This document shows positions 8,485 through 17,570 of a stretch of 64,000 nt of DNA, in pieces (the stretch's first letter is position 1; each line of letters opens with the position of its first letter). Below the pieces are notes generated by a model. It did no database searches and was not told the origin of the DNA. It was given only the letters and a program-made list of their open reading frames with translations. The translations under genes and the position numbers were made by a program. This DNA comes from Nitratidesulfovibrio sp. SRB-5 (GTDB lineage Bacteria; Desulfobacterota; Desulfovibrionia; Desulfovibrionales; Desulfovibrionaceae): assembly GCF_019931275.1 (NCBI RefSeq), contig NZ_JAIOTY010000005.1, forward strand, positions 1 through 64,000, in the 5' to 3' direction.

Positions 8485-9174
8485 TCAGAGAGTCTCGTCC
8501 CCGTCGGCCAGGGCCTGCAAGTAGTCACGATCAACGATGGTCACCTCGCGCCCCTCCACGGAAACAGCCCCGCGTTCGGCCAGCTTTCCGAGGCAGCGCG
8601 ATAGCGTCTCGCGCGCGGTGCCCAGCATGCCCGCCAGCACCCCCTTGGCCATGTCCAGCCGAAAGGTGTCGGCATCGCCCTTCAGTTCGCTGGCATGCAG
8701 CAGGTAGGCGGCAAGGCGTTGCGGGGTTTCGTGCAGGGTCAGGGATTCCACCTTGGTGGTGAACACGCGCAGCTTGCGCGACAACGCGGCCAGCATGTTC
8801 ATGGCCAGTGTGGGATCGCGGGTGATGCGGTCCACCAGCCCCTTGCGGGGCAGAAACAGCACGCGCGCGTTCTCCACGGCCATGGCGTGGGCGGGAAAGG
8901 TGCCGCCCTGGAACACCGCCACCTCGCCAAAGGTTTCGCCGGGGCCCATCACGTGCATCACGGCCTCGCGCCCGTCGGGCGCGGTCTTGAATATCTTCAC
9001 GCGGCCCTCGGCCACCACGTAGAAGCCCTCTGCCGGAGAGGACTCGAAAAAAATCATCTGCCCCTTGTCCACGCGACGGTCCACGACGATGCCCGCCAGA
9101 CCTTCCAGCTGGGGGTCGGAAAGTCCGTCGAAAAGGGGCAGCCGTTCGATGATGCGGCGATTCTGCTGGGTCAC
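8485..9174 (-). CDS. hcpR: Crp/Fnr-family regulator, probable HcpR
   Basis: This 229-residue DNA-binding regulator has an N-terminal cyclic-nucleotide-binding-type sensor fold (GRVKIFKTAPDGREAV, GETFGEVAVF) and a C-terminal winged helix whose recognition helix reads GTARETLSRCL. There is no Cys set for an Fe-S cluster, which argues against true FNR; HcpR proteins that have been studied use haem to sense NO. The start is GTG at 9174 with AGAGGAA upstream. The location five genes from hcp and the matching candidate site ahead of hcp support the HcpR assignment. Family is certain; the exact subgroup is probable. Confidence 0.8.
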   Translation of the reverse strand: MTQQNRRIIERLPLFDGLSDPQLEGLAGIVVDRRVDKGQMIFFESSPAEGFYVVAEGRVKIFKTAPDGREAVMHVMGPGETFGEVAVFQGGTFPAHAMAVENARVLFLPRKGLVDRITRDPTLAMNMLAALSRKLRVFTTKVESLTLHETPQRLAAYLLHASELKGDADTFRLDMAKGVLAGMLGTARETLSRCLGKLAERGAVSVEGREVTIVDRDYLQALADGDETL

Positions 9175-9383
9175 TGGCGTTCCTCTGGGTATGGCCGGGC
9201 TATGGTTGCCCTGTAGGCGACAGCATAGGGCACGTCGGCCCCGGGAGCAAGAACGGGCGGCATCCACGGCCAGCGGCCACATACGGAAAACCACCCCGCG
9301 CATCCCTGTTGCGACTGGCGGCGGGGTGCGGTAAGCGGTGGATGACCACGGGCGCCCGCGCCCCATCCACAGGAGACGAATCC

Positions 9384-9902
9384 ATGAAATACGGCAGCAA
9401 GGTGGCGGCGCGCGTAGAGGAACTGTTGCGCGAGCAGTTGGAGGAACTGGGGGAAAACCCCAGCGCCATCGACGCCCACGAAATCGCGGCGCACATGCGT
9501 TGCGAGATATGGGCCGACGACACCATGATCTACATCTGGAAGGAAACCCCCATCCTGCGCGTGTCCTCGGAGCAGCACGACGACGGCAGCGTGACCTGGC
9601 GCATGTTCACCCGCGACGACGAAGGCGACGGCTTTGCCGCCGACCCGGCGGGCAGCCTGACCCGCGACGACGGCCCGCTGCTGGACATGGATCTGGCCTA
9701 TCGCCCCGCCCGGGGGGCGGATGACGACGATGCGGACGACGAGGACGATGACGACCTCGACGAAGACATCCTGTCCGCCCTGCTGGACGACGAGGATTCC
9801 GGCAACGACGACCTCGGCGACGATGACGACGATGACGACGGGGACGACGGGGACGACGGGGGCGGGGACGACCGCCGCAACGGCGGCTACCCGGTGCAGT
9901 AG
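9384..9902 (+). CDS. Hypothetical protein with Asp-rich C-terminal tail
   Basis: The product is 172 residues. The first about 110 residues look like a small folded domain with an amphipathic N-terminus (ARVEELLREQLEEL). The last about 60 are low-complexity and extremely acidic, with runs of Asp, ending GGYPVQ. I recognise no family. AGGAGA stands 7 bases before the ATG. A strong hairpin follows the gene. The acidic tail resembles those of proteins that bind basic partners or divalent metals, but no function is assigned. Confidence 0.75.
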   Translation: MKYGSKVAARVEELLREQLEELGENPSAIDAHEIAAHMRCEIWADDTMIYIWKETPILRVSSEQHDDGSVTWRMFTRDDEGDGFAADPAGSLTRDDGPLLDMDLAYRPARGADDDDADDEDDDDLDEDILSALLDDEDSGNDDLGDDDDDDDGDDGDDGGGDDRRNGGYPVQ

Positions 9903-9977
9903 CCCACGGGCAGGAAGGACCGGAAACGGAAAGGGCCTGCCGGAATCGGAAAAACGGTCGGAATCGGAAGGCAATGA

Positions 9978-10005
9978 AAAGGGGACGCCACATGGCGTCC
10001 CCTTT
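9978..10005. terminator. Bidirectional terminator between convergent genes
   Basis: Perfect 13-bp arms (AAAGGGGACGCCA / TGGCGTCCCCTTT) lie between the convergent acidic-protein and HD-GYP genes, with an A-run on one side and a T-run on the other, so it can act in both directions. Confidence 0.85.
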
Positions 10006-10045
10006 CGCGTGCGGACTCGCGCCCCGCGTTGCGGCATGGCCGCGC

Positions 10046-11302
10046 TCAGCGCCGGATATGGCGCGTGAACTTGCTGTGCGCCTTGTCTTGCGCGGCGGCG
10101 GCGGTGTCGATGATCTCGTCCCGCCGCGACTCCAGCGTGGCCACCACGGCCCTGTCCAGCAGCCCGCGGCGCACCCCGTCTCGCAGCACGTCGACGATCT
10201 CGTCGCGGCGCATGCCCGCCCGGTAGGGCCGGTCTTCGGCCAGGGCGGTGCACATGTCGGCCACGGCCATGATTCGCGAGCCGATGCTGAGGCCGCCCGC
10301 ACCGATGCGGAACGGGTAGCCCGAACCATCGAGCTTCTCGTGGTGAAAGGCCGCCCATTCGGCAATGCCGCCCAGCCCCTTCATGGAATTGAGCACCAGA
10401 TAGGTGTGATAGGTATGCTGGCGCATGATGGCGAATTCCTCGTCGGTGAGGGGCCCCGCCTTTTCCAGAATGGCGTTGGGCACCACCATCTTGCCCAGGT
10501 CGTGCAGGTTGCCCGCGATCTCCATCAGCCTCGCCTCGGGCTCGGGCAGGCCGAAAGCCCGCGCCAGCGCCCCGGCGGACGCGGAAACCCCGGCGGAATG
10601 GGTGGCGGTGAACGGCGAACGAAAGTCGATGATCTCGCGCACCAGCAGCGACCACGTGCGCACGCCGTCCAGGTCCAGTTGCAGGCGGCGGCAGGGATTG
10701 CGCTCGCTCAGAAAGGTGAACAGGCGGGGCGAGACAAGGTTCAGCCAGAATTCGTCCCGGCCGGAAACCAGCAGAAAGGCCTCCACCACCCGGCGGTCGA
10801 TGGCGCAGCCGGACATGCGGCGAATTTCCGCGGTGAGGTCGTCGTGCTGGTGCAGCACGTAGATGCGCCGGTCCATGGACCGTTCCAGGGTGTCGGCCAG
10901 CAGGACGATCTGAGCCAGCAGGCCCACGCGCGGATCGGGGCCGTGCGTGTCCAGTTCCGGCAGCGTGGCGTGGTGCAGGCGGACCACCTCCGCCGCCTCG
11001 GCCAGGCCCGGCCCCTGCGCCAGCAGACCCGCGCCCACGACGCAGTGCTCGTCCATGCTTTCCACGCGCGATGCGCGCACGTCCAGCTTGTCTTCCGGCG
11101 AAAGCGCGCCCACATCGTGCAGCAGTGACGCGATGAACAGCGTCTCCTTGTCCTTCTGCGGAAGGTCCAGCGCCTCGGCCAGTTCCCACGCCACGAAGGC
11201 GACCCGCAACTGGTGCTGTGACAGCGAAGGGCTCGCAAGGTCGAGCGCCTCCGAAATGGACAACAGCATGTCCGACAGGTCGACCGAAATCCCCGAATAC
11301 AT
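10046..11302 (-). CDS. HD-GYP domain protein (cyclic-di-GMP phosphodiesterase-like)
   Basis: This 418-residue protein probably degrades cyclic di-GMP. The C-terminal HD-GYP domain shows HD at 267-268 (NLHDLGKM), H296, HH at 320-321 and GYP at 328-330 (HEKLDGSGYP). The N-terminal half contains a second HD-like region (LLHDVGAL at about 60-67, HHATLPE at 110-116) without the GYP part, possibly a degenerate duplicate. The ATG at 11302 sits two bases after a seven-G tract. An in-frame upstream start at 11374 cannot be excluded. It has no signal-receiver domain, so how it is controlled is unclear. Confidence 0.88.
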   Translation of the reverse strand: MYSGISVDLSDMLLSISEALDLASPSLSQHQLRVAFVAWELAEALDLPQKDKETLFIASLLHDVGALSPEDKLDVRASRVESMDEHCVVGAGLLAQGPGLAEAAEVVRLHHATLPELDTHGPDPRVGLLAQIVLLADTLERSMDRRIYVLHQHDDLTAEIRRMSGCAIDRRVVEAFLLVSGRDEFWLNLVSPRLFTFLSERNPCRRLQLDLDGVRTWSLLVREIIDFRSPFTATHSAGVSASAGALARAFGLPEPEARLMEIAGNLHDLGKMVVPNAILEKAGPLTDEEFAIMRQHTYHTYLVLNSMKGLGGIAEWAAFHHEKLDGSGYPFRIGAGGLSIGSRIMAVADMCTALAEDRPYRAGMRRDEIVDVLRDGVRRGLLDRAVVATLESRRDEIIDTAAAAQDKAHSKFTRHIRR

Positions 11303-11779
11303 GGCCCCCCCGGCACTGTCCCGGCAACCCGGCACCACTCCGGGTCCGCATTGCGCGTCCGGCCACCGCACCACGTTCCCCGGCGGCGTCCGACAACATT
11401 GATGGTCCTACACTTTATCGACGAGCAAATGGCGGTGTCAACAAGCAAATGACGCTTTACCGGATTCCCTGTCCGCCGGAATGGGGCGCAGCCGTTGCAT
11501 ACCCCTTGCGTCAGCAGGGGTGGAATGCCGCGAGGCGGTTTGATGACGGTACGTTGCGGCGCACGGAACAGGCCCCGCGAACGCGCCGGAAAACGCGGAC
11601 GCCCCCCGGCGGTGCAACAATGCAGAAGGCCGGAAGCAGTGCTTCCGGCCTTCGGTTCGGCGTCAATGCGTGCGCAGCACGGATACGGAGGGGATACGGA
11701 GGGGACACGGCGCGGACACGGCACGGACACGCCCTGCCATCGCCGCATCGTCACGGCGACAGTGCCGTGGATGGCGGAC
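11303..11779. other. 477-bp intergenic region between gltX and HD-GYP genes
   Basis: Both flanking genes run leftward, so this holds the gltX terminator (listed), the HD-GYP promoter region and a patch at about 11690-11735 of short related blocks (GGATACGGAG / GGACACGGC-like, about 10-12 bp). A stretch at 11405-11465 is AT-richer than its surroundings. No gene seen. Confidence 0.5.
11625..11653 (-). terminator. Terminator hairpin downstream of gltX
   Basis: A near-perfect palindrome with 14-bp arms (GAAGGCCGGAAGCA / TGCTTCCGGCCTTC) and one central base lies about 125 bases after the gltX stop. Confidence 0.7.
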
Positions 11780-13174
11780 CTAGGCCAGGGCAGCCGCCCG
11801 GTCAAGACGGGCCAGGGTTTCGGCCCGGCCCAGCACTTCCATGATCTCGGGCAGGCCGGGGCCGCCCAGCGATCCCGCCAGGGCCACGCGCAGCGGCGGG
11901 CCAACCTGCTTGAACTTCAGGCCGCCCTGCTCCACGTAATCGTGCACCACCTTTTCCAGCGTGGCCTTGTCGAAGGGGTCGGCCTGTTCCAGCAGCCCGC
12001 GCAGGGCCGCCACATGGGCCTTGCCCTCGGCGGTCAGGGCCTTGGCCACGGCGGCGGGGTCATGCTCCAGCGCGGCGGCGTCCACCAGCATGAAGCGCAT
12101 CACCTTGGCCAGGTCGGCCAGGTTCGAGGCACGCTCGCGAAACAGGGGCACCAGCGCGGCCAGCCGTTCGGGGGCCACGTCGAAGCCTTCCGCCTTCACG
12201 AAGGGCGCGGCCAGTCGGGCCAGTTCGTCCACCGGGGTTTCGCGCAGGTAATGGGCGTTCAGCCACTGCAACTTGTCCGGGTCGAAGGCGGCGGGGGCGC
12301 TGTTCAGGTTGTCGGTGGTGAACTTTTCCACCAGTTCCTGCAACGCGAAGATTTCCTGGTCGCCAAACGACCAGCCAAGGCGCACCAGATAGTTCACCAG
12401 CGCCTGGGGCAGCAGGCCGTCCTGCTCGTACTCGATGACCGCGCGGGCGCCATGGCGCTTGGACAGCTTTTTCTTGTCCGGGCCAAGGATCATGGGCACG
12501 TGGCCGAATACGGGCAGGGGCAGGCCCAGCGCCTGGTAGATCAGCACCTGCTTGGGCGTGTTGGACACGTGGTCGTCGCCGCGCAGCACGTGGGTGACGC
12601 CCATGGTGGCGTCGTCCACCACCACGGCCATGTTGTAGGTGGGCGTGCCATCGGAGCGGCGCAGCACCATGTCGTCCAGTTCTGCCGCGTCAAAGGCCAG
12701 AGTGCCCTTTACCACATCCTCGAACACCACGCGGCCGGTCAAAGGGGCCTTCAGGCGCACCACCCGACCGGGACCGGGGCCAAGGCCGCGCTCGCGGCAG
12801 CGACCGTCGTACTTGGGCTTCAGGCCGCGTTCGCGCGCCGTTTCGCGCATCTGCTCCACTTCTTCCGGCGTGCATTCGCACCAGTAGGCGTGGCCGGTTT
12901 CCAGCATGCGGTCGATGTAGCCGTTGTAGATGTCGAAACGCCTGCTCTGGTAGATGAGGTCGCCGTCCCAGTCCAGGCCCAGCCAGCGCATGGAGGCCAG
13001 GATGGAGTCGGTGTACTCTTGCAGCGAGCGTTCCTGGTCGGTGTCTTCGATGCGCAGCAGAAAGGTGCCGCCAAAGTGGCGGGCCAGCAGCCAGTTGAAG
13101 ATGGCGGTGCGCGCGCCGCCGATGTGCAGGTGCCCGGTGGGGCTCGGCGCGAAGCGCGTGACGACCTTGGTCAT
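11780..13174 (-). CDS. gltX: Glutamyl-tRNA synthetase
   Basis: The 464-residue enzyme charges tRNA-Glu with glutamate. The class I signature HIGH is present as HIGG (PTGHLHIGG, residues 14-22) and the KMSKS loop as KLSKRHG (DKKKLSKRHGARAV). Cys residues in YWCECT and GRCRE match the SWIM/Zn region of many bacterial GluRS. Length is normal (460-490). The ATG at 13174 has GGGGAGAA upstream, and the protein begins directly with the conserved VTRFAPSPTG. The gene stands alone. Confidence 0.96.
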   Translation of the reverse strand: MTKVVTRFAPSPTGHLHIGGARTAIFNWLLARHFGGTFLLRIEDTDQERSLQEYTDSILASMRWLGLDWDGDLIYQSRRFDIYNGYIDRMLETGHAYWCECTPEEVEQMRETARERGLKPKYDGRCRERGLGPGPGRVVRLKAPLTGRVVFEDVVKGTLAFDAAELDDMVLRRSDGTPTYNMAVVVDDATMGVTHVLRGDDHVSNTPKQVLIYQALGLPLPVFGHVPMILGPDKKKLSKRHGARAVIEYEQDGLLPQALVNYLVRLGWSFGDQEIFALQELVEKFTTDNLNSAPAAFDPDKLQWLNAHYLRETPVDELARLAAPFVKAEGFDVAPERLAALVPLFRERASNLADLAKVMRFMLVDAAALEHDPAAVAKALTAEGKAHVAALRGLLEQADPFDKATLEKVVHDYVEQGGLKFKQVGPPLRVALAGSLGGPGLPEIMEVLGRAETLARLDRAAALA

Positions 13175-13482
13175 GATGTTCTCCCCGTTCTTCGGGTGTC
13201 GGTATGGCGTGGAAAACGTGGTGGCGCCCGTCTGGATGTCTGGATCTATCCGGACCTGTCGGGCCCAGTCTGACCTGTCCGGCAGCCTGCCGGATGGTGG
13301 GCGCATGCCCCGGACAGCGTGGCCCGGACAGCGTGGCCCGGACGGCGTGGTCCGGACAGCGTGGCCCGAACGGTGTGACCCGGACTGTGTGCCGAAAGAT
13401 TGCGGCGCGTACCCGGAACGCGGATGCGCCCGGCGCGGAAACGATGCGAAAAAGATGCAGTAAACGCCGCGCGGCGCGGAGG
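13175..13482. other. 308-bp intergenic region between nfu and gltX
   Basis: It contains the 14-bp tandem repeat listed separately and a small hairpin at about 13278 (TCCGGCAG / CTGCCGGA). Both neighbours run leftward; no convincing promoter was found. Confidence 0.5.
13311..13394. repeat. 14-bp tandem repeat, six units
   Basis: Six contiguous 14-bp units of the form CGGACAGCGTGGCC start at 13311, 13325, 13339, 13353, 13367 and 13381. Units 1, 2 and 4 are identical; the last two are decayed. The array lies between nfu and gltX. There are no spacers, so it is not a CRISPR. Confidence 0.95.
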
Positions 13483-13716
13483 CTACACGGCCTCGACGCG
13501 CTTCACCTCGGCCACTTCCTTCAGCACCATGCGCTCCACGCCGCCCTTCAGGGTCTGCTGCGACATGGGGCAGCCCTTGCAGGCGCCGGTCAGGCGCACG
13601 CGGACCACGCCGTCGGCGGTGATTTCCACCAGTTCGACATCGCCGCCGTCGCCCTGCAAATAGGGGCGGACCTTGTCGAGGGCGGCCTGCACCCTTTCAT
13701 GAATGGCATCGGACAT
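13483..13716 (-). CDS. NifU C-terminal-domain (Nfu) iron-sulfur carrier
   Basis: A 77-residue protein made only of the Nfu domain, which carries and delivers Fe-S clusters. The conserved YLQGDGGDVELV and the cluster-binding C46-x2-C49 (GACKGCPMS) are present. The ATG at 13716 has a perfect AGGAGG box 5 bases upstream; the upstream extension to 13785 is unlikely. It stands alone rather than in an isc or suf operon. Confidence 0.95.
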   Translation of the reverse strand: MSDAIHERVQAALDKVRPYLQGDGGDVELVEITADGVVRVRLTGACKGCPMSQQTLKGGVERMVLKEVAEVKRVEAV

Positions 13717-14031
13717 GGAAACCTCCTGAAGTTCCCCCACCAGCAAAAGGGAGAGGGCGACGAATGGCGCGCCGGGCAATGACATGTCCGGCAGGGGCCG
13801 CGAACGCCGCGCCCTTCTACTGCCTTCGGCGGCGGGGTGTCAAACCATGGGGGGAATGGCAAAGATGCGGGGGCGCAGGGGACGGCAGCCGTTATGCGAA
13901 TCTTGGAGCATTGCCCTAACCGTTAGGTGAGCGAAGCAAACCTTACGGATAGGGACCGCAAAGCGCGGATGGCGATCGCAACGCGCTACAGCCCCCTGCC
14001 CGCCGGAGGCAAGCAAAAAACCGCCCGCCCC
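13717..14031. other. 315-bp intergenic region upstream of nfu
   Basis: The stretch holds the nfu leader and a short perfect palindrome, CCTAAC-C-GTTAGG at 13915-13927, that could be an operator. Nothing else stands out. Confidence 0.4.
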
Positions 14032-14931
14032 CTACACCGGGGCCACGTCCACCGCAAACTTCTTCAAAAATCCCAATGGATTGTAGCTTTCCTTGGCCTG
14101 CCGCAGGCCCAGGTCGTCCAGATCCTGCTCGCGGTTGATGTACCGGAAGCTCATGGCGTGCTCGCGCGCGTACAGGTTGTTGATGGCCTGATACACGCCG
14201 CGATACTCCGGCTTGGCCTTCTCGAAGTGCACCACCAGCGTCTCGTCGTCCAGCCGCTCGCCCACGGTATAGGCGATCATCTTGCCGTCCACGTACAGCG
14301 ACCCGCCGGAAAGCCCGGGAATCCTGTCCCAGTGCTCCAGCACCCTGCGCACGGCGGTATTCTCCGCCACCAGCGCGTGGGATTCGTCGCACTCGCGCCA
14401 CTTGCACCACTCCTCCTGCATGTCCAGCACCGCCTCCATGCAGTCGGAGGTCAAGGGATGGTACTCGTGCGGGTAGGCCTTCAGAAAACCGTTCACGTGG
14501 TTCTTCTTCTTGTGGAACCTGTTGCCCTTCAGCTCCGCCAGATCCTGCGCGGCGTACAGGTAATCCCACTGGCCACGCGCCTCGGTCAGCGTCACCCGGT
14601 CGCCCAGGACCTGTTGCCAGTGCACGGCCAGCGACTCCGGCACGCGGATGAACCTTGCCCCCCCGCCCAGCAGCGCGCACTGGCGCCAGTCGGCATCCAG
14701 CCACGGCCCCACGGGCGCCCACCACACCGGTTCGGGCCGCGTCTGGCGCAGCCAGCACAGCCCGTGCGCAAAGGTCCATTCCAGACCGTAGTATTCGGCC
14801 CAGCCCCAGACGTTGGTGAAACTGAAGTCCGACGCGTGCTGCGGCGTGCGGGCGAAAAGGTCGAGATACTCGGCCATGCGGTCGAGCGAGACAGGCCGGA
14901 ACTCTCCGGGGGTCAACTCACTGTCGGTCAT
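14032..14931 (-). CDS. DUF2156 / phosphatidylglycerol lysyltransferase C-terminal-like protein (GNAT fold)
   Basis: The 299-residue soluble protein matches the DUF2156 group, a double GNAT-like fold shared with the catalytic domain of MprF-type aminoacyl-phosphatidylglycerol synthases. Features include a Trp-rich N-terminal half (SFTNVWGWAEYY), KGNRFHKKKNHVNGFLK in the middle, and the GNAT-like YRGVYQAINN toward the end. Many sulfate reducers carry this stand-alone form; its substrate is unknown. The gene begins inside the last codons of the MATE gene (14-base overlap), so they form one operon. AAGGAG lies 10 bases before the ATG. Confidence 0.8.
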   Translation of the reverse strand: MTDSELTPGEFRPVSLDRMAEYLDLFARTPQHASDFSFTNVWGWAEYYGLEWTFAHGLCWLRQTRPEPVWWAPVGPWLDADWRQCALLGGGARFIRVPESLAVHWQQVLGDRVTLTEARGQWDYLYAAQDLAELKGNRFHKKKNHVNGFLKAYPHEYHPLTSDCMEAVLDMQEEWCKWRECDESHALVAENTAVRRVLEHWDRIPGLSGGSLYVDGKMIAYTVGERLDDETLVVHFEKAKPEYRGVYQAINNLYAREHAMSFRYINREQDLDDLGLRQAKESYNPLGFLKKFAVDVAPV

Positions 14932-16339
14932 GCGAGGCTGCTCCTTGTGGCGCGGCCTTGCGGCCATTGCGCCGGATCATGCTGAACCGGCTCCAGTCGT
15001 GCGTGTGGAACAACCACAGCATGACCAGAGACTGGAACACCTGGGAAACGAACATGGCAAGAAATATCCCCGCCGCATCGCGCCACACCACATGGCCCAT
15101 GCCCCATGCCAGCGGCAGCCGCACGAACCACGTGGCCGAACCGTACACCAGAAAGGAGTACAGGGTGGCGCCCGCGCCGGTCATGACCCCGCCCAGGGTC
15201 ATGCTGGCCACGGTGAAGGGAATGGAAACAAGATTGTAGCGCAGATAGCTGACCACCTGCACGGCCACGGCGGGTTCCGGGGCCAGCCAGGCGGCGATGT
15301 CCGCCGTCCACGGCCACAGCAGCACGGCAAACACGCTCATGGATGCGCAGCCGATGCCCAGCAGGCGCAGGCTTACCCGCACCGCCTCGGGCTTGCGGCC
15401 CGCGCCCAGCAGATGGCCCACCAGCACCGAGGCGGTCATGTTGAAGGCCAGCGCGGGCAGGAAGATGAACGACTCGACGCGCATGCCCGCCGTCATGCCC
15501 GCAAGGGCCGCCACGCTGTCCACGGGCAACGACGCGGTGATGGAAAACAGCACCAGATAGCCGAGGTTCCACATGATTTGCAGCCCGGCGGCAGGCGCGG
15601 CCACGCGGAACAGGTAGGGCGCGCCGCGCCGCATCCAGCGCAAGGGAGGAAACGAGGCGCGTTGCAACAGCTCGTGGTCGCGGGCCAGCATGCCAAGGTT
15701 CAGCAAGGCCCCGACGACGATGGCCACGAACGTGGCCCAGGCCACCCCGGCGTAGCCGTAGGCGGGCAGGCCCCACAACCCCAGGCCGAACCCCAGGGTG
15801 CCCCCGGCGTTGACGACGCACACCGCCACCATGGACAGCAGCGGCGCGATCATGCGCTTGCGGGCGCGGAACACCGCCCCGGTGATGGTGAACAGATAGT
15901 TGGCGGGCAGGCCCAGCAGGTACACCTTCCAGAAATACGAGGCCACCGGCATGACCGGTTCCGGCACCTGCAACAGCCGCAGGAAGGGCTCTATGGTGCC
16001 CAGCCCCAGCAGCATGATGCCCACGCCCACCGTGCAGCCCCCGGCCAGCACCATGCCCGCGTAGCGCCGGGCACGCGGCAGCAGCCCCGCGCCCAGCGCC
16101 TGGCTGATGGCCGCCACCCCGGCGTTGGCCCCGGCCACGGCAACCACCAGCAGAAAGAACAGGCACTGCGAGACAAGACCGATGGCGGCCTGCACCTCTG
16201 GCTGGATGCGGCCCGCCACCCACACGTCGGTGAACCCGATGAGGAAGTGGAAGAGCATCATCAGCATCTGGGGCCATGTCAGCCGCCAGATGCCGCGATA
16301 GGAAGCGTCGTCGCCCTGCGGGCGCGCGTGCTGCGACAT
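14918..16339 (-). CDS. MATE-family multidrug / toxin efflux transporter
   Basis: A 473-residue membrane protein with about twelve helices and the two-fold repeated organisation of MATE antiporters, which export organic cations in exchange for Na+ or H+. The first helix contains LTWPQMLMMLFHFLIGFTD, as in NorM-type members, and the second half begins near RVAAPAAGLQIMWNLGY. The ATG at 16339 is chosen because the conserved region begins about 20 residues later; the reading frame upstream is Arg/Pro-rich shadow. It is translationally coupled to the DUF2156 gene. The substrate is unknown. Confidence 0.9.
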   Translation of the reverse strand: MSQHARPQGDDASYRGIWRLTWPQMLMMLFHFLIGFTDVWVAGRIQPEVQAAIGLVSQCLFFLLVVAVAGANAGVAAISQALGAGLLPRARRYAGMVLAGGCTVGVGIMLLGLGTIEPFLRLLQVPEPVMPVASYFWKVYLLGLPANYLFTITGAVFRARKRMIAPLLSMVAVCVVNAGGTLGFGLGLWGLPAYGYAGVAWATFVAIVVGALLNLGMLARDHELLQRASFPPLRWMRRGAPYLFRVAAPAAGLQIMWNLGYLVLFSITASLPVDSVAALAGMTAGMRVESFIFLPALAFNMTASVLVGHLLGAGRKPEAVRVSLRLLGIGCASMSVFAVLLWPWTADIAAWLAPEPAVAVQVVSYLRYNLVSIPFTVASMTLGGVMTGAGATLYSFLVYGSATWFVRLPLAWGMGHVVWRDAAGIFLAMFVSQVFQSLVMLWLFHTHDWSRFSMIRRNGRKAAPQGAASHDRQ

Positions 16340-16566
16340 CTCGTGCCGTCCGTTGGGTTCGGTGGTGGGCGTCGCACCCGCCCGCAGGCATGATCCGGCG
16401 CAGGGCACGGGGCGTCGCCGCCCGCATGTGCGGGTGGCCGCCGCGTGGCCGGGCGCGCAAAAACCCGCGGCCGTGCCGGAAACCGGCAGGGCCGAAGGAA
16501 AGGCGCGCCGCGCGCCCGGCACCGGTGGATCACACCGGCAGGGCGCGGCCCCGAAGAGATAGGTGC

Positions 16567-17565
16567 TTACAGCCTGCTGTCAATGACGTCGCCCGCATGC
16601 AGGCGATGTTCGCGCCCATCGGCATCCACCAGGCGCAGCAGGCCGTCGGGATCGACGTCGGCCACCAGCCCTTCCACCACGCCGTGCGGCGTGCCCACCC
16701 GCAGGGGGGTGCCGATGATGGCGGAAAGCTCCTTCCAGCGGGCGATGACCGGGCCGGGGTCGCCCTCGCGCAGGGCGGCGTACCAGTGCTCGGCCCGTTC
16801 CAGAAAGGCGCGCAGCACGTCCACCCGCGACACGGGGCGGCCCAGTTCCGCCGCCAGCGATGTGGCCTTGCCGCGCAGGTCTTCGGGCAGGTCCTCGACG
16901 CGGGTGTTCACGTTGATGCCCGCGCCGGTGACCACGTGGGACACGGCATCGGCCACCAGGGCCACCTCGGTCAGGTTGCCCGACACCTTGCGGCCATGCA
17001 GCAGCACGTCGTTGGGCCATTTGGCGCGCGGGGCAAGACCGGTGACCTCGGCCACCGCCTCGGCCACGGCCACGGCGGTCATCAGGGTGACCAGCGGCGC
17101 GGCCTGCGGGGCAAGACGAGGCCGCAGCACCAGCGAAACGTACACCCCCACCCCGGCGGGCGACGCCCAGACGCGACCGGCGCGTCCGCGTCCGGCGGTC
17201 TGCGCCGATGCCGCCACCACGGTGCCTTCGGGGGCACCGCCCAGGGCCAGCAGCGCGGCCTCGCGGTTGGTGGATTCGGTGGATTCGTGCAGGACAAAAT
17301 CTCCCTGCCCGAAACAGCGGGTGCGCAGCCCCCGGCGGACCCCGTCAACGGTCAGCACGTCGGCTTCGGCCAGCATCCGGTATCCCCGGCGGGTCATGGC
17401 CTCGATCTGGTGCCCTTCGCCGCGCAGCGTCCGCACGTGCTTGGCCACGGCGGCCCGGCTTACGCCAAGCAACCGTGAAAGTTCCTCTCCCGATCGCCAG
17501 TTGCCGCCCGCTTCGCGCAACATGGCGAACACACGACCCTTCGTGGGCGTCCTGTCTGTGTCCAC
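16567..17565 (-). CDS. birA: Bifunctional biotin-protein ligase and biotin operon repressor
   Basis: This 332-residue protein attaches biotin to carboxylase carrier domains and, as biotinyl-AMP holo-repressor, shuts off biotin genes. The N-terminal winged helix (about 8-62) contains LLGVSRAAVAKHVRTL. The ligase domain has the biotin-AMP loop GRGRAGRVW (125-133) and KWPND (182-186), with a C-terminal SH3-like domain. The start is GTG at 17565. No Shine-Dalgarno is visible, and the BirA operator lies only 5 bases upstream, so the mRNA may be leaderless or the start may be internal. It diverges from bioB across that operator, implying autoregulation. Confidence 0.95.
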   Translation of the reverse strand: MDTDRTPTKGRVFAMLREAGGNWRSGEELSRLLGVSRAAVAKHVRTLRGEGHQIEAMTRRGYRMLAEADVLTVDGVRRGLRTRCFGQGDFVLHESTESTNREAALLALGGAPEGTVVAASAQTAGRGRAGRVWASPAGVGVYVSLVLRPRLAPQAAPLVTLMTAVAVAEAVAEVTGLAPRAKWPNDVLLHGRKVSGNLTEVALVADAVSHVVTGAGINVNTRVEDLPEDLRGKATSLAAELGRPVSRVDVLRAFLERAEHWYAALREGDPGPVIARWKELSAIIGTPLRVGTPHGVVEGLVADVDPDGLLRLVDADGREHRLHAGDVIDSRL

Positions 17566-17570
17566 GGCGA

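Noticed and set aside
13311-13394. CRISPR-like direct repeats
   Set aside because: Units are contiguous without spacers, 14 bp long and degenerate at one end; no cas genes are near.
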